DNA of 64,000 nucleotides from Dysosmobacter welbionis (GCF_005121165.3 NZ_CP034413.3:1240001-1304000); one strand, 5' to 3'. Numbered from the stretch's first letter, positions 41,324 to 49,821 are shown. The notes: generated by a model not told the origin, from the sequence alone. Translations and numbers: made by a program.

Positions 41324-43288
41324 CTAATGCATCGTCATATTCCAACTGCCATACTGCTGCTCCTCATGATCGTCCTCTTTGTGGCCATGGACGAGACGCT
41401 TCTCCCGCAGCTCTTGACGGCGCTTGCGGTCGATGTGGGTGAGCCCCGTGCCGCTCTGCGGCAGGGAGTTGTCCTGGAAGATATTTGCCATGTGATGGAG
41501 CAGTCTCGTCACTGCAAGGAACACCTCCGGCGCTGTCGAAGCACTCTGCCTTTCCAGAAGGCACTGCGCGTAACTGTGTCCTTGCTCCGCCGCCTGAGAC
41601 AGCCATTGGATGCCCGCCTCTTTGTCACGCTCGACCGCCTTCCCTTGGAGCAGCAGCTTTCCCAACAGATACTGCGCATGGAGATTGCCGGCCTGAGCGG
41701 AGGTATAGATGTGATCCATAGCCTTGCGGGTATCTCTTCTTACTGATTCTCCCTTCAGATATTCCTTGCCAAGGCGGTAGGATGCATCGTGGTTTCCGTT
41801 GTAGGCAGCGTACTCCAGCCACTGGATGCCAAGCTCGGGATCATGGACGCTGGCATCATCAGAGAGATATAATTTTCCCAAAGCATACTGAGCCGCTACA
41901 TATCCCTGCTTTGCCGCTTTGTCAAACCAGTATCGGGCCATCACCCAGTCCGGCGGCAGCAGCGGGCCGTCCCGATACAGTTCTCCCATAAAATACTGCG
42001 CATGGATGTCACCGTTCTCCGCAAGTTCCCGCATACTTTCCACGGCATCATCCCGTTCTGCCAGTGACGAGTATTCATCCTGAACGTCCATACGAAGCGT
42101 CCGGAAGTCCCAAGACACATCTTTGCCGTTGTCCACCTCATCGCCCTGACGCAGGTCCAAGGTTTCGTCCTCAAAGGTGATTTTCCCCAGCCGGATCGTC
42201 TCCGCCTCTTGGATGACCGCATTCTTGATTTGGCGAAACTCCTTCTGCCGGGACAGCGGCGGGCGGTGCCGCTCCTTCTCAGAATAGAAATCTTCCACCT
42301 GACCTTGCAGCTGCCACCACTGTTCGTAGCATTCGGCCACGGTCGGGAGCTGCTCCATCTGGTCCACAATCTCATCTACCAGCGCCTTTTGCTTCTTCGG
42401 AAGATAGCCATAGGACTTCTTTCCCTTGACCGTTTCCAATTGAAGTGCAAGCTCTTGCATGAGCCGCTCCGCCTCGGGGTGGTCGCAGATCCTGGTTCGC
42501 ATCTGCTGGACCAACTCCCGCATGGCCTGCCGCACTTCCCGCACCAACTGGTCACGGGAAACCGTTTTCTGCTCATAGAGGTGGAGCATTTCTTGCTGGA
42601 AGATATCGTTGGTGAGCTTGGATTTGATTTGGCGGATGCCGTCCTGAGATAGATACGCCTGTCCCGGCTTTACGGACCATGCCATCATGTGCACATGGGG
42701 ATGGTCGCCCTCATCATGGAAGGCAGCATACCAGCGGAAGTCCTGGGGCGGGATATTCATAGCGGCGGCGATGTCGTTGCGGTGGGCGCGGAGGAGATTC
42801 CTCCACGCCCTGGCATTGTCGTAGCCCAACCGTTCTGCGTCCTCTCGCTTCAGGGAGATGATGTGTGTCCACACGTTACCTGTGTAGCTCTCCAGTTCCG
42901 CCATGGCCTTGTCCAGCTCCACGCCATCTTTGTCACCGAAGAGACCATGGGAGCCCAGCCGTTCTGCCCTTGGCCGTGTTGCGATGTACTTCATGTAGCC
43001 ATCCGATTTCTGAACATCGCTCCAGTTTTCCTCCAACGCCTGAGAGATGAACGCCGAAGCGTTGGCCTTGGTGGGGTGTTCTTGGTAGTCACCGTACTCA
43101 CCCATCTCCTTTGCGTCAGGAAAATCCTTCACCAGTTTTGCGATAAGCTGTTCCTGCTTCCTTGTTGGCGGACGGTCATTCTGGATCAACTCGACCCGCT
43201 CACGGGTGGCGATGTATCTCATGTATCCGCCTGCTGAGTTGCCGCCTCCGCACTTGATGTACGGGCTTTTGACGATCAGTCTTGCCAT
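41324..43288 (-). CDS. MobP-type relaxase fused to Sel1-like repeats
   Basis: 654 residues. The N-terminal 230 residues are a MobP (MobP3-like) relaxase: GGYMRYIATRERVE, then KREDAERLGYDNARAW, and the metal-binding three-His motif HDEGDHPHVHMMAW. A helical segment (about 240-390) follows. The C-terminal 200 residues have at least four Sel1/TPR-like repeats such as MRELAENGDIHAQYFMGELY and IQWLSQAAEQGHSYAQCLLE. It nicks DNA at oriT for conjugative transfer; the Sel1 tail could recruit a coupling or partner protein. It overlaps the upstream RHH gene by 13 bases. Confidence 0.87.
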   Translation of the reverse strand: MARLIVKSPYIKCGGGNSAGGYMRYIATRERVELIQNDRPPTRKQEQLIAKLVKDFPDAKEMGEYGDYQEHPTKANASAFISQALEENWSDVQKSDGYMKYIATRPRAERLGSHGLFGDKDGVELDKAMAELESYTGNVWTHIISLKREDAERLGYDNARAWRNLLRAHRNDIAAAMNIPPQDFRWYAAFHDEGDHPHVHMMAWSVKPGQAYLSQDGIRQIKSKLTNDIFQQEMLHLYEQKTVSRDQLVREVRQAMRELVQQMRTRICDHPEAERLMQELALQLETVKGKKSYGYLPKKQKALVDEIVDQMEQLPTVAECYEQWWQLQGQVEDFYSEKERHRPPLSRQKEFRQIKNAVIQEAETIRLGKITFEDETLDLRQGDEVDNGKDVSWDFRTLRMDVQDEYSSLAERDDAVESMRELAENGDIHAQYFMGELYRDGPLLPPDWVMARYWFDKAAKQGYVAAQYALGKLYLSDDASVHDPELGIQWLEYAAYNGNHDASYRLGKEYLKGESVRRDTRKAMDHIYTSAQAGNLHAQYLLGKLLLQGKAVERDKEAGIQWLSQAAEQGHSYAQCLLERQSASTAPEVFLAVTRLLHHMANIFQDNSLPQSGTGLTHIDRKRRQELREKRLVHGHKEDDHEEQQYGSWNMTMH

Positions 43289-43695
43289 CCGTCATCGTCC
43301 TCCCAGGATTCCCGCACCCGTCTTTCGAACGAGATGCGGCCATTGGTCTGTTTCACATTTCGGACGCTCTCCGCACGGCGTCGGCGCAGGTCCTCTTCAC
43401 TGAACTGAAAACTGTCCGCAATGATCCCGGACAGCATATCCAACTCCACCGCCTGCTTGTAAGCCAGCGATGCCATTTTGTTTTCCGTTTGCCCCACCCG
43501 ACCGTCCAGATAGGACTGGATGGAGGTGGGGAGGAACAGCCCAGCGTTGTTGGCACTGAGATAGTCCAGGTAGAAATCGATGGCCCGCTCAATGAATCCG
43601 GTGATGCTGCGGCTGCCATCCTCCTGATATCGTCGCTCCAAGCGTGCCTTTTTCTCAGGAGTGAGATAGAGGGCAAATTTTTCTTTCTTGCTCAA
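43276..43695 (-). CDS. Relaxosome accessory protein, ribbon-helix-helix
   Basis: 139 residues. The N-terminal 50 residues (FALYLTPEKKARLERRYQED, then SITGFIERAIDFYLDYL) form a ribbon-helix-helix DNA-binding domain as in MobC/plasmid relaxosome proteins; the rest is helical. The start is TTG 43695 after GGAAAGGAG. It is translationally coupled to the relaxase (13-base overlap) and the candidate oriT lies immediately upstream, so it probably bends or marks oriT for the relaxase. Confidence 0.82.
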   Translation of the reverse strand: MSKKEKFALYLTPEKKARLERRYQEDGSRSITGFIERAIDFYLDYLSANNAGLFLPTSIQSYLDGRVGQTENKMASLAYKQAVELDMLSGIIADSFQFSEEDLRRRRAESVRNVKQTNGRISFERRVRESWEDDDGWQD

Positions 43696-43744
43696 AATGA
43701 GCTCCTTTCCGGGGTATGACCCCTACTTTTTTCTTGTGGGTGTA

Positions 43745-43860
43745 GGCTTTCAGGGATAACGACCGCAGAAGTGATAGCACCCCTTCGATTTTGACCCCAC
43801 TTTGGAACTCCCTGAAAACCCCGTAACTGCCCGCACTGCGGGCAGAAGTGACCGAACAGA
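43745..43860. other. Candidate oriT of the mobilizable element
   Basis: No protein gene is evident. TTTCAGGGA (43748-43756) is inverted as TCCCTGAAA (43809-43817); CTGCCCGC-ACT-GCGGGCAG (43827-43845) is a perfect hairpin; and GCAGAAGTGA occurs twice (43765-43774 and 43842-43851). This arrangement, directly upstream of the relaxosome genes, is where MobP-family nic sites are found. The nic position is not determined. Confidence 0.5.
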
Positions 43861-43893
43861 GCGTCGCACTTGACGCCTGGTGTTTATCCTGCT

Positions 43894-43953
43894 TCACGTC
43901 ATCGCTGTCTCCATATCCCTCGCTTCCACCCAAATGGGCGAAAACTCGTTCAT
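43894..43953 (-). CDS. Possible 19-aa peptide
   Basis: AAAAGGAGGAGCAGCGAA leads to an ATG and 19 codons, MNEFSPIWVEARDMETAMT. The ribosome site is strong, but such a short product cannot be confirmed. It lies in the 329-base gap between the winged-helix gene and the relaxosome genes. Confidence 0.3.
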   Translation of the reverse strand: MNEFSPIWVEARDMETAMT

Positions 43954-44024
43954 TTCGCTGCTCCTCCTTTTCCCACCGAACCCGCTTCGCTGGGTTTCGG
44001 CGGGAGCCCTTATTTTGTCCTCCG

Positions 44025-44783
44025 TCAGCTCTCGAAAGGCGACCCAAATCCGTTCGAATAGGCCTGGCCGGTATCTGTTCTCGCTGCTCCCGGCAAAGCC
44101 GCACACAGCGGCTCACAGGGGCGAACACGGCCTTGTTTTTGCAGTTCCTCTGCTACCCGCTGACGCTCCGTGACTTCCTCCAGTTTCACCATCTGCCGCT
44201 CGTAGGAATGGTCGACGGCTTCCTGGATCGGCAGGATGGTGTAGCAGTTGTTGCCGTTCCACTTCATTCCCTGGCGGTCGAAATAGCTGGTGCGCTCTAC
44301 TGTGATAAACTGCCTGTCCTCCAGTTTGGCGATGTGTTTCATCACCGTGTTCACGGCCAGCCCCACAGTGGCGGAGATGGTGTTGTAACTGGGATGGCAT
44401 TGATGGCTGCTGCGGTCTTCGCAGTAGAGCAGGTAGGCGTAGACGGTGATCGCGCCATGCCCCAGGTCCAGGGAAAAGATTTCGTTAGGGAGGGAGAAAA
44501 ACTTTCCTGCGTGTTTGCGACTGAATACCGGAACCATCTGCGGCGAGATCAGATTTCGTTTGACCAGAGTATCCAACTGCTTTTCTGCCATGTCTGGACT
44601 CATGTGGAGCAGCGCTGCAATCTCATCCACACTTGGAACGGCGCCACCCCTATGGTGGCTGTTGAGATAGCAGAGATAGGCGAGGATACTGAAGGCGGGG
44701 GGCGGAAGTTTCAGCCCCCAAATTTTGTTGGGCAGCGAGAACCGATACGCTTTCGCGTCTTTCTGATAGGTGAGCGCAGTCAT
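44025..44783 (-). CDS. Winged-helix replication/regulatory protein of the element
   Basis: 252 residues. Two winged-helix-like modules: AYRFSLPNKIWGLKLPPPAF, then VPSVDEIAALLHMSPDMAEKQLDTLVKRNLI, and FSLPNEIFSLDLGHGAITV, then YNTISATVGLAVNTVMKHIAKLEDRQFITVE. Tandem modules of this kind occur in replication initiators and regulators of clostridial mobile elements (helix-turn-helix_36 type). Start ATG 44783 follows GGAAGGAGGTGTCC and overlaps the excisionase-like gene by four bases. Confidence 0.75.
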   Translation of the reverse strand: MTALTYQKDAKAYRFSLPNKIWGLKLPPPAFSILAYLCYLNSHHRGGAVPSVDEIAALLHMSPDMAEKQLDTLVKRNLISPQMVPVFSRKHAGKFFSLPNEIFSLDLGHGAITVYAYLLYCEDRSSHQCHPSYNTISATVGLAVNTVMKHIAKLEDRQFITVERTSYFDRQGMKWNGNNCYTILPIQEAVDHSYERQMVKLEEVTERQRVAEELQKQGRVRPCEPLCAALPGAARTDTGQAYSNGFGSPFES

Positions 44784-44995
44784 TCGCGGACACCTCCTTC
44801 CGTGTGCTTGGTGACCCACTGGATGAACGCTTCCTTGGGAACCACCATCCTGCTGCCGACATTCAGCACCGGGAAGTCCGGCTCATGCATCAGCTCATAG
44901 CTGGTGGAGGACGATACCCCCAGCACCTTCGCCACTATGTCGGCGTTGAGGAACAGAGGCAGGTCATCGTAAGAGTTGTACTGTGACTGTTTCAT
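44780..44995 (-). CDS. Excisionase/AlpA-like HTH protein (71 aa)
   Basis: 71 residues with the MerR-like excisionase pattern LFLNADIVAKVLGVSSSTSYELMHEPDFPVLNVGSRMVVPKEAFIQWV. These bind DNA to direct excision or regulate element genes. AAAGGAGAAATCG precedes the ATG. It is the first gene of the minus-strand element operon, divergent from the DUF6076-sigma pair. Confidence 0.85.
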   Translation of the reverse strand: MKQSQYNSYDDLPLFLNADIVAKVLGVSSSTSYELMHEPDFPVLNVGSRMVVPKEAFIQWVTKHTEGGVRE

Positions 44996-45023
44996 TTTCG
45001 ATTTCTCCTTTGCAGAAAGTAAA

Positions 45024-45047
45024 GGCATCAGCGGCGACGCTGATGCC
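45024..45047 (-). terminator. Leader hairpin upstream of the excisionase-like gene
   Basis: GGCATCAGCG pairs perfectly with CGCTGATGCC around GCGA. On the minus strand TTTACTTTCTGC follows, 29 bases before the start codon, so it could be an attenuator for the minus operon. Confidence 0.5.
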
Positions 45048-45054
45048 CTTCTGC

Positions 45055-45083
45055 TTGTATTGTGTCGGAGATTTTGATAAGAT
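45055..45083 (+). promoter_or_regulatory. Promoter of the DUF6076-sigma pair
   Basis: TTGTAT (45055-45060), a 17-base spacer and TAAGAT (45078-45083), facing the DUF6076 gene. Confidence 0.5.
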
Positions 45084-45094
45084 AATAAAAAGTT

Positions 45095-45212
45095 GGGACG
45101 AATTATTTTCCAGGGGGGACAATTTATTTCGAGGGAGGCGAGCGCATGGATGGGGATATCGTTTTCTATATCCACGGTGATACGATCGAGTACGGTGGGG
45201 AATTATTTTCCA
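45095..45212 (+). repeat. Iteron-like direct repeats at the DUF6076 start
   Basis: Two adjoining 20-base units, GGGACGAATTATTTTCCAGG (45095) and GGGACAATTTATTTCGAGGG (45116), and a third related copy, GGGGAATTATTTTCCA (45197-45212), inside the start of the gene; the 13-base core GAATTATTTTCCA recurs exactly 100 bases apart (45100 and 45200). They suggest a DNA-binding site for the element's replication or regulatory proteins. Confidence 0.6.
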
Positions 45213-46363
45213 CAGGCGAACTGACAGCGGATATTTTGAACCTGTCACTGAAGGACTATCAGTGCATCCATAAAAACGTCCAGTGCATGAAGGACCTTGC
45301 GGAGCAGTACGAGCGAACCCAGGACCGGGAATTTTGGTGGAAGCTCAACCACCAGTTCGTGGCTTTGCGTAAGCGGATGATGGAGTTCCGGGTGTTTCAG
45401 ATCCTGCTTCGGGATGACAGCAAATTTTTCGACGAGACCCAGCAGTACACCGAGTTCCGCTCCTTGCTGCCGGAAGAAGATCTGGACTATGAGGATTTTT
45501 CCATAGAGCAATGGGGAGACATGGCGGAGCAGGCGGAGACAACCGGCCAGATCCCAGTTCCGCTTCTGATTATTCCCGGAGGGCGGAAAACGAAGTGGAG
45601 TTATTATCGGAAGCAGATGAAGCGCTATGAACGCTATCTGGGCGACGTCGCGTGCTTCAATCCTACCATCCATAACTTCATCCACTTCCTCCTCGCCAAG
45701 CTGGAGCATAACTCCCCGGAGAACTATGCCGCCTCCCTCTATCAGCTCTACAACGATGAGCGGCTGGTGGAGAAGCTGATCGTCAATCCCAGAAGCCTGG
45801 AGCAGCCGTTTTATCAGAAATATGACCACTGCGTCGTGAGCTATGTGCCGCGGGAGCTGCCGGACAAGCGCTTCGCCATTTGCCAGGAGCACACCACCGA
45901 CAGCTTGCAGATGCTGCTGAAGGCGGATTACATGACGGCACTGAATGCCGGACACAACATCCGCCAGTGTGTTGTCTGCAAAAAATACTTTCTGGTGAAG
46001 GGCGGCGCTCATGCACTATATTGTGAGGGAGCATGTCCCCATGCGCCCCAGTATACCTGCCGACAGTTCGGAACCTACGAAGTGCAGAAGGAACTGGCTC
46101 GGGATGTGCCGAAGCTCCAAGCGAAGCTCGCCGCTTTTGAACGGATACGGCAGGACCAAAAGCGCGACGTTATCACGGCGGAGGAAGCACGGCGGCTGAA
46201 GGATACGGTCCGGGACATGCTGTTCAATGCGCTCAACAAGGCAGATGTCTCTAACGCGGACTTTGAGCGGTCCATCTCCAGTGAGAGACTTTACCCATAC
46301 TGCGGTGTTACCCGGAAGGCGAAACCCAGAGGGCGTCCCCGAAAGGGTGGTGGGGACGCATGA
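45146..46363 (+). CDS. DUF6076 family protein
   Basis: 405 residues. The N-terminal 260 residues are helical and acidic. A Cys-rich segment, CVVCKKYFLVKGGAHALYC, then CPHAPQYTCRQFG, resembles a zinc-binding site (about residues 275-312). The C-terminus is a basic RPRKGG tail. DUF6076 proteins are common in Firmicute mobile elements but uncharacterised. GAGGGAGGCGAGCGC precedes the ATG and its stop overlaps the sigma gene by 4 bases. The zinc site with a basic tail suggests nucleic-acid binding, an inference. Confidence 0.8.
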   Translation: MDGDIVFYIHGDTIEYGGELFSTGELTADILNLSLKDYQCIHKNVQCMKDLAEQYERTQDREFWWKLNHQFVALRKRMMEFRVFQILLRDDSKFFDETQQYTEFRSLLPEEDLDYEDFSIEQWGDMAEQAETTGQIPVPLLIIPGGRKTKWSYYRKQMKRYERYLGDVACFNPTIHNFIHFLLAKLEHNSPENYAASLYQLYNDERLVEKLIVNPRSLEQPFYQKYDHCVVSYVPRELPDKRFAICQEHTTDSLQMLLKADYMTALNAGHNIRQCVVCKKYFLVKGGAHALYCEGACPHAPQYTCRQFGTYEVQKELARDVPKLQAKLAAFERIRQDQKRDVITAEEARRLKDTVRDMLFNALNKADVSNADFERSISSERLYPYCGVTRKAKPRGRPRKGGGDA

Positions 46364-47205
46364 GCGACCAAGAATTGCTGGATCGAATCGCGCAGGGAGA
46401 TCAGGCCGCGCTGACGGAACTGTGTGATAGGTATGCTGAATTGATTCGGAAACGTGCGCAGTGGATCGCCCGACAATACAATTGTCTGCGCCCCGGCAGT
46501 CACGGAGGTTGGAGCGACTATACGAAAGAAACGCTCTCCGAATTGGAGAGCGTTGGGATGCTGACGCTGATCGAATGCGCCATGAATGGCGGCTATGATA
46601 GCTCCAAGGGAGTTTTCGGAACATACAACGTACCATTTCTGGACGGCGCGATGCGGCGGCACCTGGAAGCCAGCATGGGTACCCTTTCCCTGGACCGGGA
46701 CAGCATGGGGCTGGTACGCAAGGCGCAGATGCTCTATCACCGGGATGGAAAAGAGATGAGCGAAATCGCAGGGGAGTTGGGTGTTTCTTTAGCGGAAGTA
46801 GCCAGGGCGGTAGCCTATCCCACGCATTTCTTCTCTGTTTATGACTTGCCAATCCCGGAGGAGGACGGAGATATTTTTGAGTACCTCATGTCTGATCTGC
46901 TGTCTGCATCTGCGGAGGAGATTGTCCTTCGGGCGCTTACGATGAAGTCTCTGCATGAGCAGTTCCAAAGCCTATCCAAGCGGGAACAGGATATTCTGGG
47001 CAGGAGCTTCGGCGTTTTTGGTTACTCAAAGACAGACCTGCGGGAGATCGCCATCCGAAACAGACTGCGGGAGGACGGCGTGGAGAAGGCGAAGAAACAA
47101 GCGCTGAAAAAACTGCGGGAATGGTGTCTGGACAGCATGGCATGGAAGCTCCGCCGAGCCAGACACATGGTGGACCGTGCGATTTCACTGGTGCCAATGC
47201 ATTGA
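46360..47205 (+). CDS. Sigma-70 family RNA polymerase sigma factor of the element
   Basis: 281 residues. Region 2-like ELLDRIAQGDQAALTELCDRYAELI and ESVGMLTLIECAMNGGYDSSKGVFGTYNVPFLDGAMRRHLEA (the F..Y...R pattern of sigma-2), a region 3/HTH MSEIAGELGVSLAEVARAV, and a C-terminal region 4-like HTH SKREQDILGRSFGVFGYSKTDLREIAIRN. Translationally coupled to DUF6076. It might activate transfer or accessory genes of the element, which is an inference. Confidence 0.83.
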   Translation: MSDQELLDRIAQGDQAALTELCDRYAELIRKRAQWIARQYNCLRPGSHGGWSDYTKETLSELESVGMLTLIECAMNGGYDSSKGVFGTYNVPFLDGAMRRHLEASMGTLSLDRDSMGLVRKAQMLYHRDGKEMSEIAGELGVSLAEVARAVAYPTHFFSVYDLPIPEEDGDIFEYLMSDLLSASAEEIVLRALTMKSLHEQFQSLSKREQDILGRSFGVFGYSKTDLREIAIRNRLREDGVEKAKKQALKKLREWCLDSMAWKLRRARHMVDRAISLVPMH

Positions 47206-47272
47206 ATGGAGTTGAGACCAGAAAAGAGCTTTCTTTGTCAACAGTATCGCATTATTAAGATAGCGAAAACAA

Positions 47273-47683
47273 TTGACCTACTACAACTATGTGGACCTGA
47301 ATGGCGACGGCAGCAACGAAATCTTCGCCGTAGCTGTGGGGCCTTACACCAGCGGCAGCGGCGGCGATTCCGGAATGTGGCTGATCCCTTACGCGGGTAT
47401 GACGGTCTCCCAGTCCTTCACGCTGATCAGAACTCCCATCATCGTCAGCGATACCACGACCAACGGTGCCCATGAGCCCATCCTCCAGCGCAGCGGCGGT
47501 GGAGCGGAGACGGAATATGTGCGGCTGGTCTGCTCGGACGGCGTTTACAGCAATCCCGCTGATGCCGAAGTGGTGGAAGATTTGGCCGCTGTTACCGGAA
47601 AGGCCATTATCTCCAATGACCTGACTGTGGATATGCAGTCCGGCGACTATCTGACGCTGGCGGATGCTGCCAAGGCGGATTAA
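47273..47683 (+). pseudogene. Truncated FG-GAP/VCBS-like repeat protein
   Basis: The frame begins without ribosome site or signal peptide at a TTG: YYNYVDLNGDGSNEIFAVAVG, an FG-GAP/VCBS beta-propeller strand motif (calcium-binding DLNGDG), then FTLIRTPIIVSDTTTNGAH and a tail to 47683. A propeller needs about 400 residues; only one blade and part of another remain. Likely the 3' end of a secreted protein cut by the right end of the mobile element. It may still be co-transcribed with the next gene. The 67 bases before it hold nothing recognisable. Confidence 0.55.
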
Positions 47684-47708
47684 AGTAAATCGACTGCGAG
47701 GAGGAATT

Positions 47709-49178
47709 TTGATAAAGCGGATACTAAGTTTATTGCTGACGGCGATGCTGCTGGCCTGCCTGTCCAGTTCTGCGTTTGCGGCAGAAAGAAATAACCCCAT
47801 CGACCCTTGGACGTATCAAAGTCTTCTGGGCCGTGGAATGGATGTAGACTGGTGCAAGACCAGACAGGGCATGGAGACGTATGACCGGCAGATTGTGGAG
47901 AATTTCCGGGATATGGGGCTCTCCCATGTGCGCATCCGCGTGAAGGATGATGCCGACGAACAGCTCTTTTCCGTTCTGGACCGGGTAATCGATGACTGCC
48001 TGGACTGCGGCGTCATTCCGGTGCTGGCTTATCAGGCGGATGACATGAAAAACCAGCCCACACAGAAAAACATCGACCGGGTGGCCGACTGGTGGCAGAC
48101 CGTGGCCGAACGGTATCGGGATAAGTCCTATCGGTTGTCCTTCGACCTCGTCATTGAGGTGACGAACGCTCTGAACGATAAGCCCGAACTTCTGAATGAT
48201 ATTTACGAGCAGTTGGTGTCCGTGGTCCGGAAATCCAATCATGACCGCATCCTGATGATCTCCCCCCGCCTGCGGTCCGATTCGGCCTATCTATCTGATT
48301 TGGAGATCCCATCTGATGCCAACGGATACCTGATGGCGGAATGGCATTTCTATGCGGCAGGTCCGTCCAAGACCAATGAGAAAAAACTGTGGACCACAGG
48401 CACTCCGGCAGAACGGCAGTTGGTACAGAGTAAGATCGACAAGGCGCTCCAATGGCAGAGGGAAACGGGCATCCCCACCTGGGTGGGCGCCTGGATGCCG
48501 GGAAATTACAACGACGGAAATGACTATACGCTGGATGAACAGCTGGCATTCGCCTCCTTCGTGGCGCAGGCACTGGAAGATGCCAGTATCCCCTTTGCGG
48601 TAAACTCGGATACAAAATTCTACGACAGAGTGGAAAAACGCTGGTATTCTGAGATGCTGCCGCTGACAATGGAGCTGTTTCAGCCGGAATCGCTGCCTTT
48701 TTCCGATGTGCCGGAAGGGGCGTGGTACTATGATTCTCTCCTGTATGTGTATCAAAACGGGATATTCTCCGGTACTTCTGCCACGACTTTTTCACCCTAT
48801 CAGAATATGACCCGGCAGCAGCTTTGGACGGTGCTGGGCCGTATGGCGGGGGAGAAATTGTCCGGAAGCGGCGTATACAGCGCCGCCAGATCCTGGGCGA
48901 TCCGGGCCGGGGTGTCTGACGGTTCTGATCCCACAGGTACGCTTTCCCGACAGCAGCTGGTCATGCTTCTCTGGCGTTTCGCTGGGGAGCCGACGTCTGT
49001 CCAAGACCTTTCCGGTTTTTCGGATGCGGCACAGGTTTCCTCCTATGCGAAGAAGGCTATGAGCTGGGCGGTGGAAAATCAGATTCTGACGGGGAGCGGC
49101 GGCTGCCTGCTCCCACACGGAACAGCTACCCGCGCACAGGTGGCCGCGATCCTGAGCAGGTTCAGCATAGGCTCGTAA
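47709..49178 (+). CDS. SLH-anchored GH5-like protein with substituted catalytic residues
   Basis: 489 residues. TTG start after GAGGAGGAATT; signal peptide MIKRILSLLLTAMLLACLSS. Residues about 30-320 align with a GH5-type TIM barrel: VDWCKTRQGMETYDRQIVEN, LSHVRIRV, and WHFYAAG (His213, Tyr215). The two catalytic glutamates are not there: the acid/base site reads VTNALND (expected NE, Ala154) and the nucleophile site reads GIPTWVGAWM (expected E at 261). The C-terminus holds three SLH repeats, such as FSDVPEGAWYYDSLLYVYQN. Probably a carbohydrate-binding surface protein rather than an active glycosidase, unless other acids replace the Glu. Confidence 0.82.
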   Translation: MIKRILSLLLTAMLLACLSSSAFAAERNNPIDPWTYQSLLGRGMDVDWCKTRQGMETYDRQIVENFRDMGLSHVRIRVKDDADEQLFSVLDRVIDDCLDCGVIPVLAYQADDMKNQPTQKNIDRVADWWQTVAERYRDKSYRLSFDLVIEVTNALNDKPELLNDIYEQLVSVVRKSNHDRILMISPRLRSDSAYLSDLEIPSDANGYLMAEWHFYAAGPSKTNEKKLWTTGTPAERQLVQSKIDKALQWQRETGIPTWVGAWMPGNYNDGNDYTLDEQLAFASFVAQALEDASIPFAVNSDTKFYDRVEKRWYSEMLPLTMELFQPESLPFSDVPEGAWYYDSLLYVYQNGIFSGTSATTFSPYQNMTRQQLWTVLGRMAGEKLSGSGVYSAARSWAIRAGVSDGSDPTGTLSRQQLVMLLWRFAGEPTSVQDLSGFSDAAQVSSYAKKAMSWAVENQILTGSGGCLLPHGTATRAQVAAILSRFSIGS

Positions 49179-49261
49179 AAATGCGTTCAAGTTGGTTGAG
49201 ACAATAAAAGATTCCTTTTCATGTGTTGGTGTTAAGCTTTCGGAAAATCGTTCGTCAAAAT

Positions 49262-49304
49262 AACGGAAAGGGATTCGCTTGTAAGTTAGTGAATCCCTTT
49301 CTGT
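49262..49304. terminator. Long hairpin after the GH5-like gene
   Basis: AACGGAAAGGGATTC pairs with GAATCCCTTTCTGTT (one G-T pair), loop of 13 bases, without a clear T tract. Confidence 0.55.
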
Positions 49305-49324
49305 TGCCCGACAAACTGGAATTG

Positions 49325-49803
49325 TTATCTTTCTATTGCCTTCTCAATCATCTCAGTTTTTTCAGCCCTTCCCATCAGCCGAGATAGTATTTGCACCATA
49401 ACGACGGTGATTGTAGCGGGATAACTTCTGTTTCCAGCGGCATTTTCTCCACGATTTACTCTTTGCGTAGAGCACAATCATAAACCTTTCCATCCTTCAC
49501 GATTGCAAAACCAGCCATCACATCGACCTCGACAGAATCAATAAAGAACTCCATAAAGGTTTTTGCCCGGTACATAGGGTTTGGAATTGAAGCAGATGGA
49601 AAACTTTCACCCATTTCCGATAAAATTGTGCGGACGCATTCCGCATCACAGTCAGTGACCATTAAATCAATGTCGTGGAAGTCGGAGGTGATGCCCTTGA
49701 AATACAGCAGCATGGATGCACCCAAGGCCCATTCGACACCTGCCTCGTTCAGTCGATGTACGATTCGCAACAGCAACTGGATTTTTTCTTGTGTTTTCTC
49801 CAT
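49325..49803 (-). pseudogene. Nucleotidyltransferase-like protein with internal stop and frameshift
   Basis: From ATG 49803 (GGGGAGAACCGT) the frame reads GVEWALGASMLLYFKGITSDFHDIDLMVTD, the GxS...DxD core of a small nucleotidyltransferase (AbiEii/DUF6036-like), to VYDCALRKE and then a TAA at 49456. The family continues: after the stop the DNA still encodes KMPLETEVIPLQSPSLWCKYYLG, and after one frameshift MGRAEKTEMIEKAIER with a stop at 49325. So the gene is broken by a stop and a shift. The 115-aa first part could still be made. Confidence 0.7.
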
Positions 49804-49821
49804 ACGGTTCTCCCCGAATTA

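Noticed and set aside
43655-44128. 157-codon minus-strand frame across the oriT region
   Set aside because: It runs through the repeats and into the relaxosome gene in another frame with no homology; the region fits oriT better.
45000-45212. CRISPR array from the direct repeats near DUF6076
   Set aside because: Only two adjoining imperfect units and one distant copy; no spacers of constant length and no cas genes. No CRISPR array was seen elsewhere in the window.
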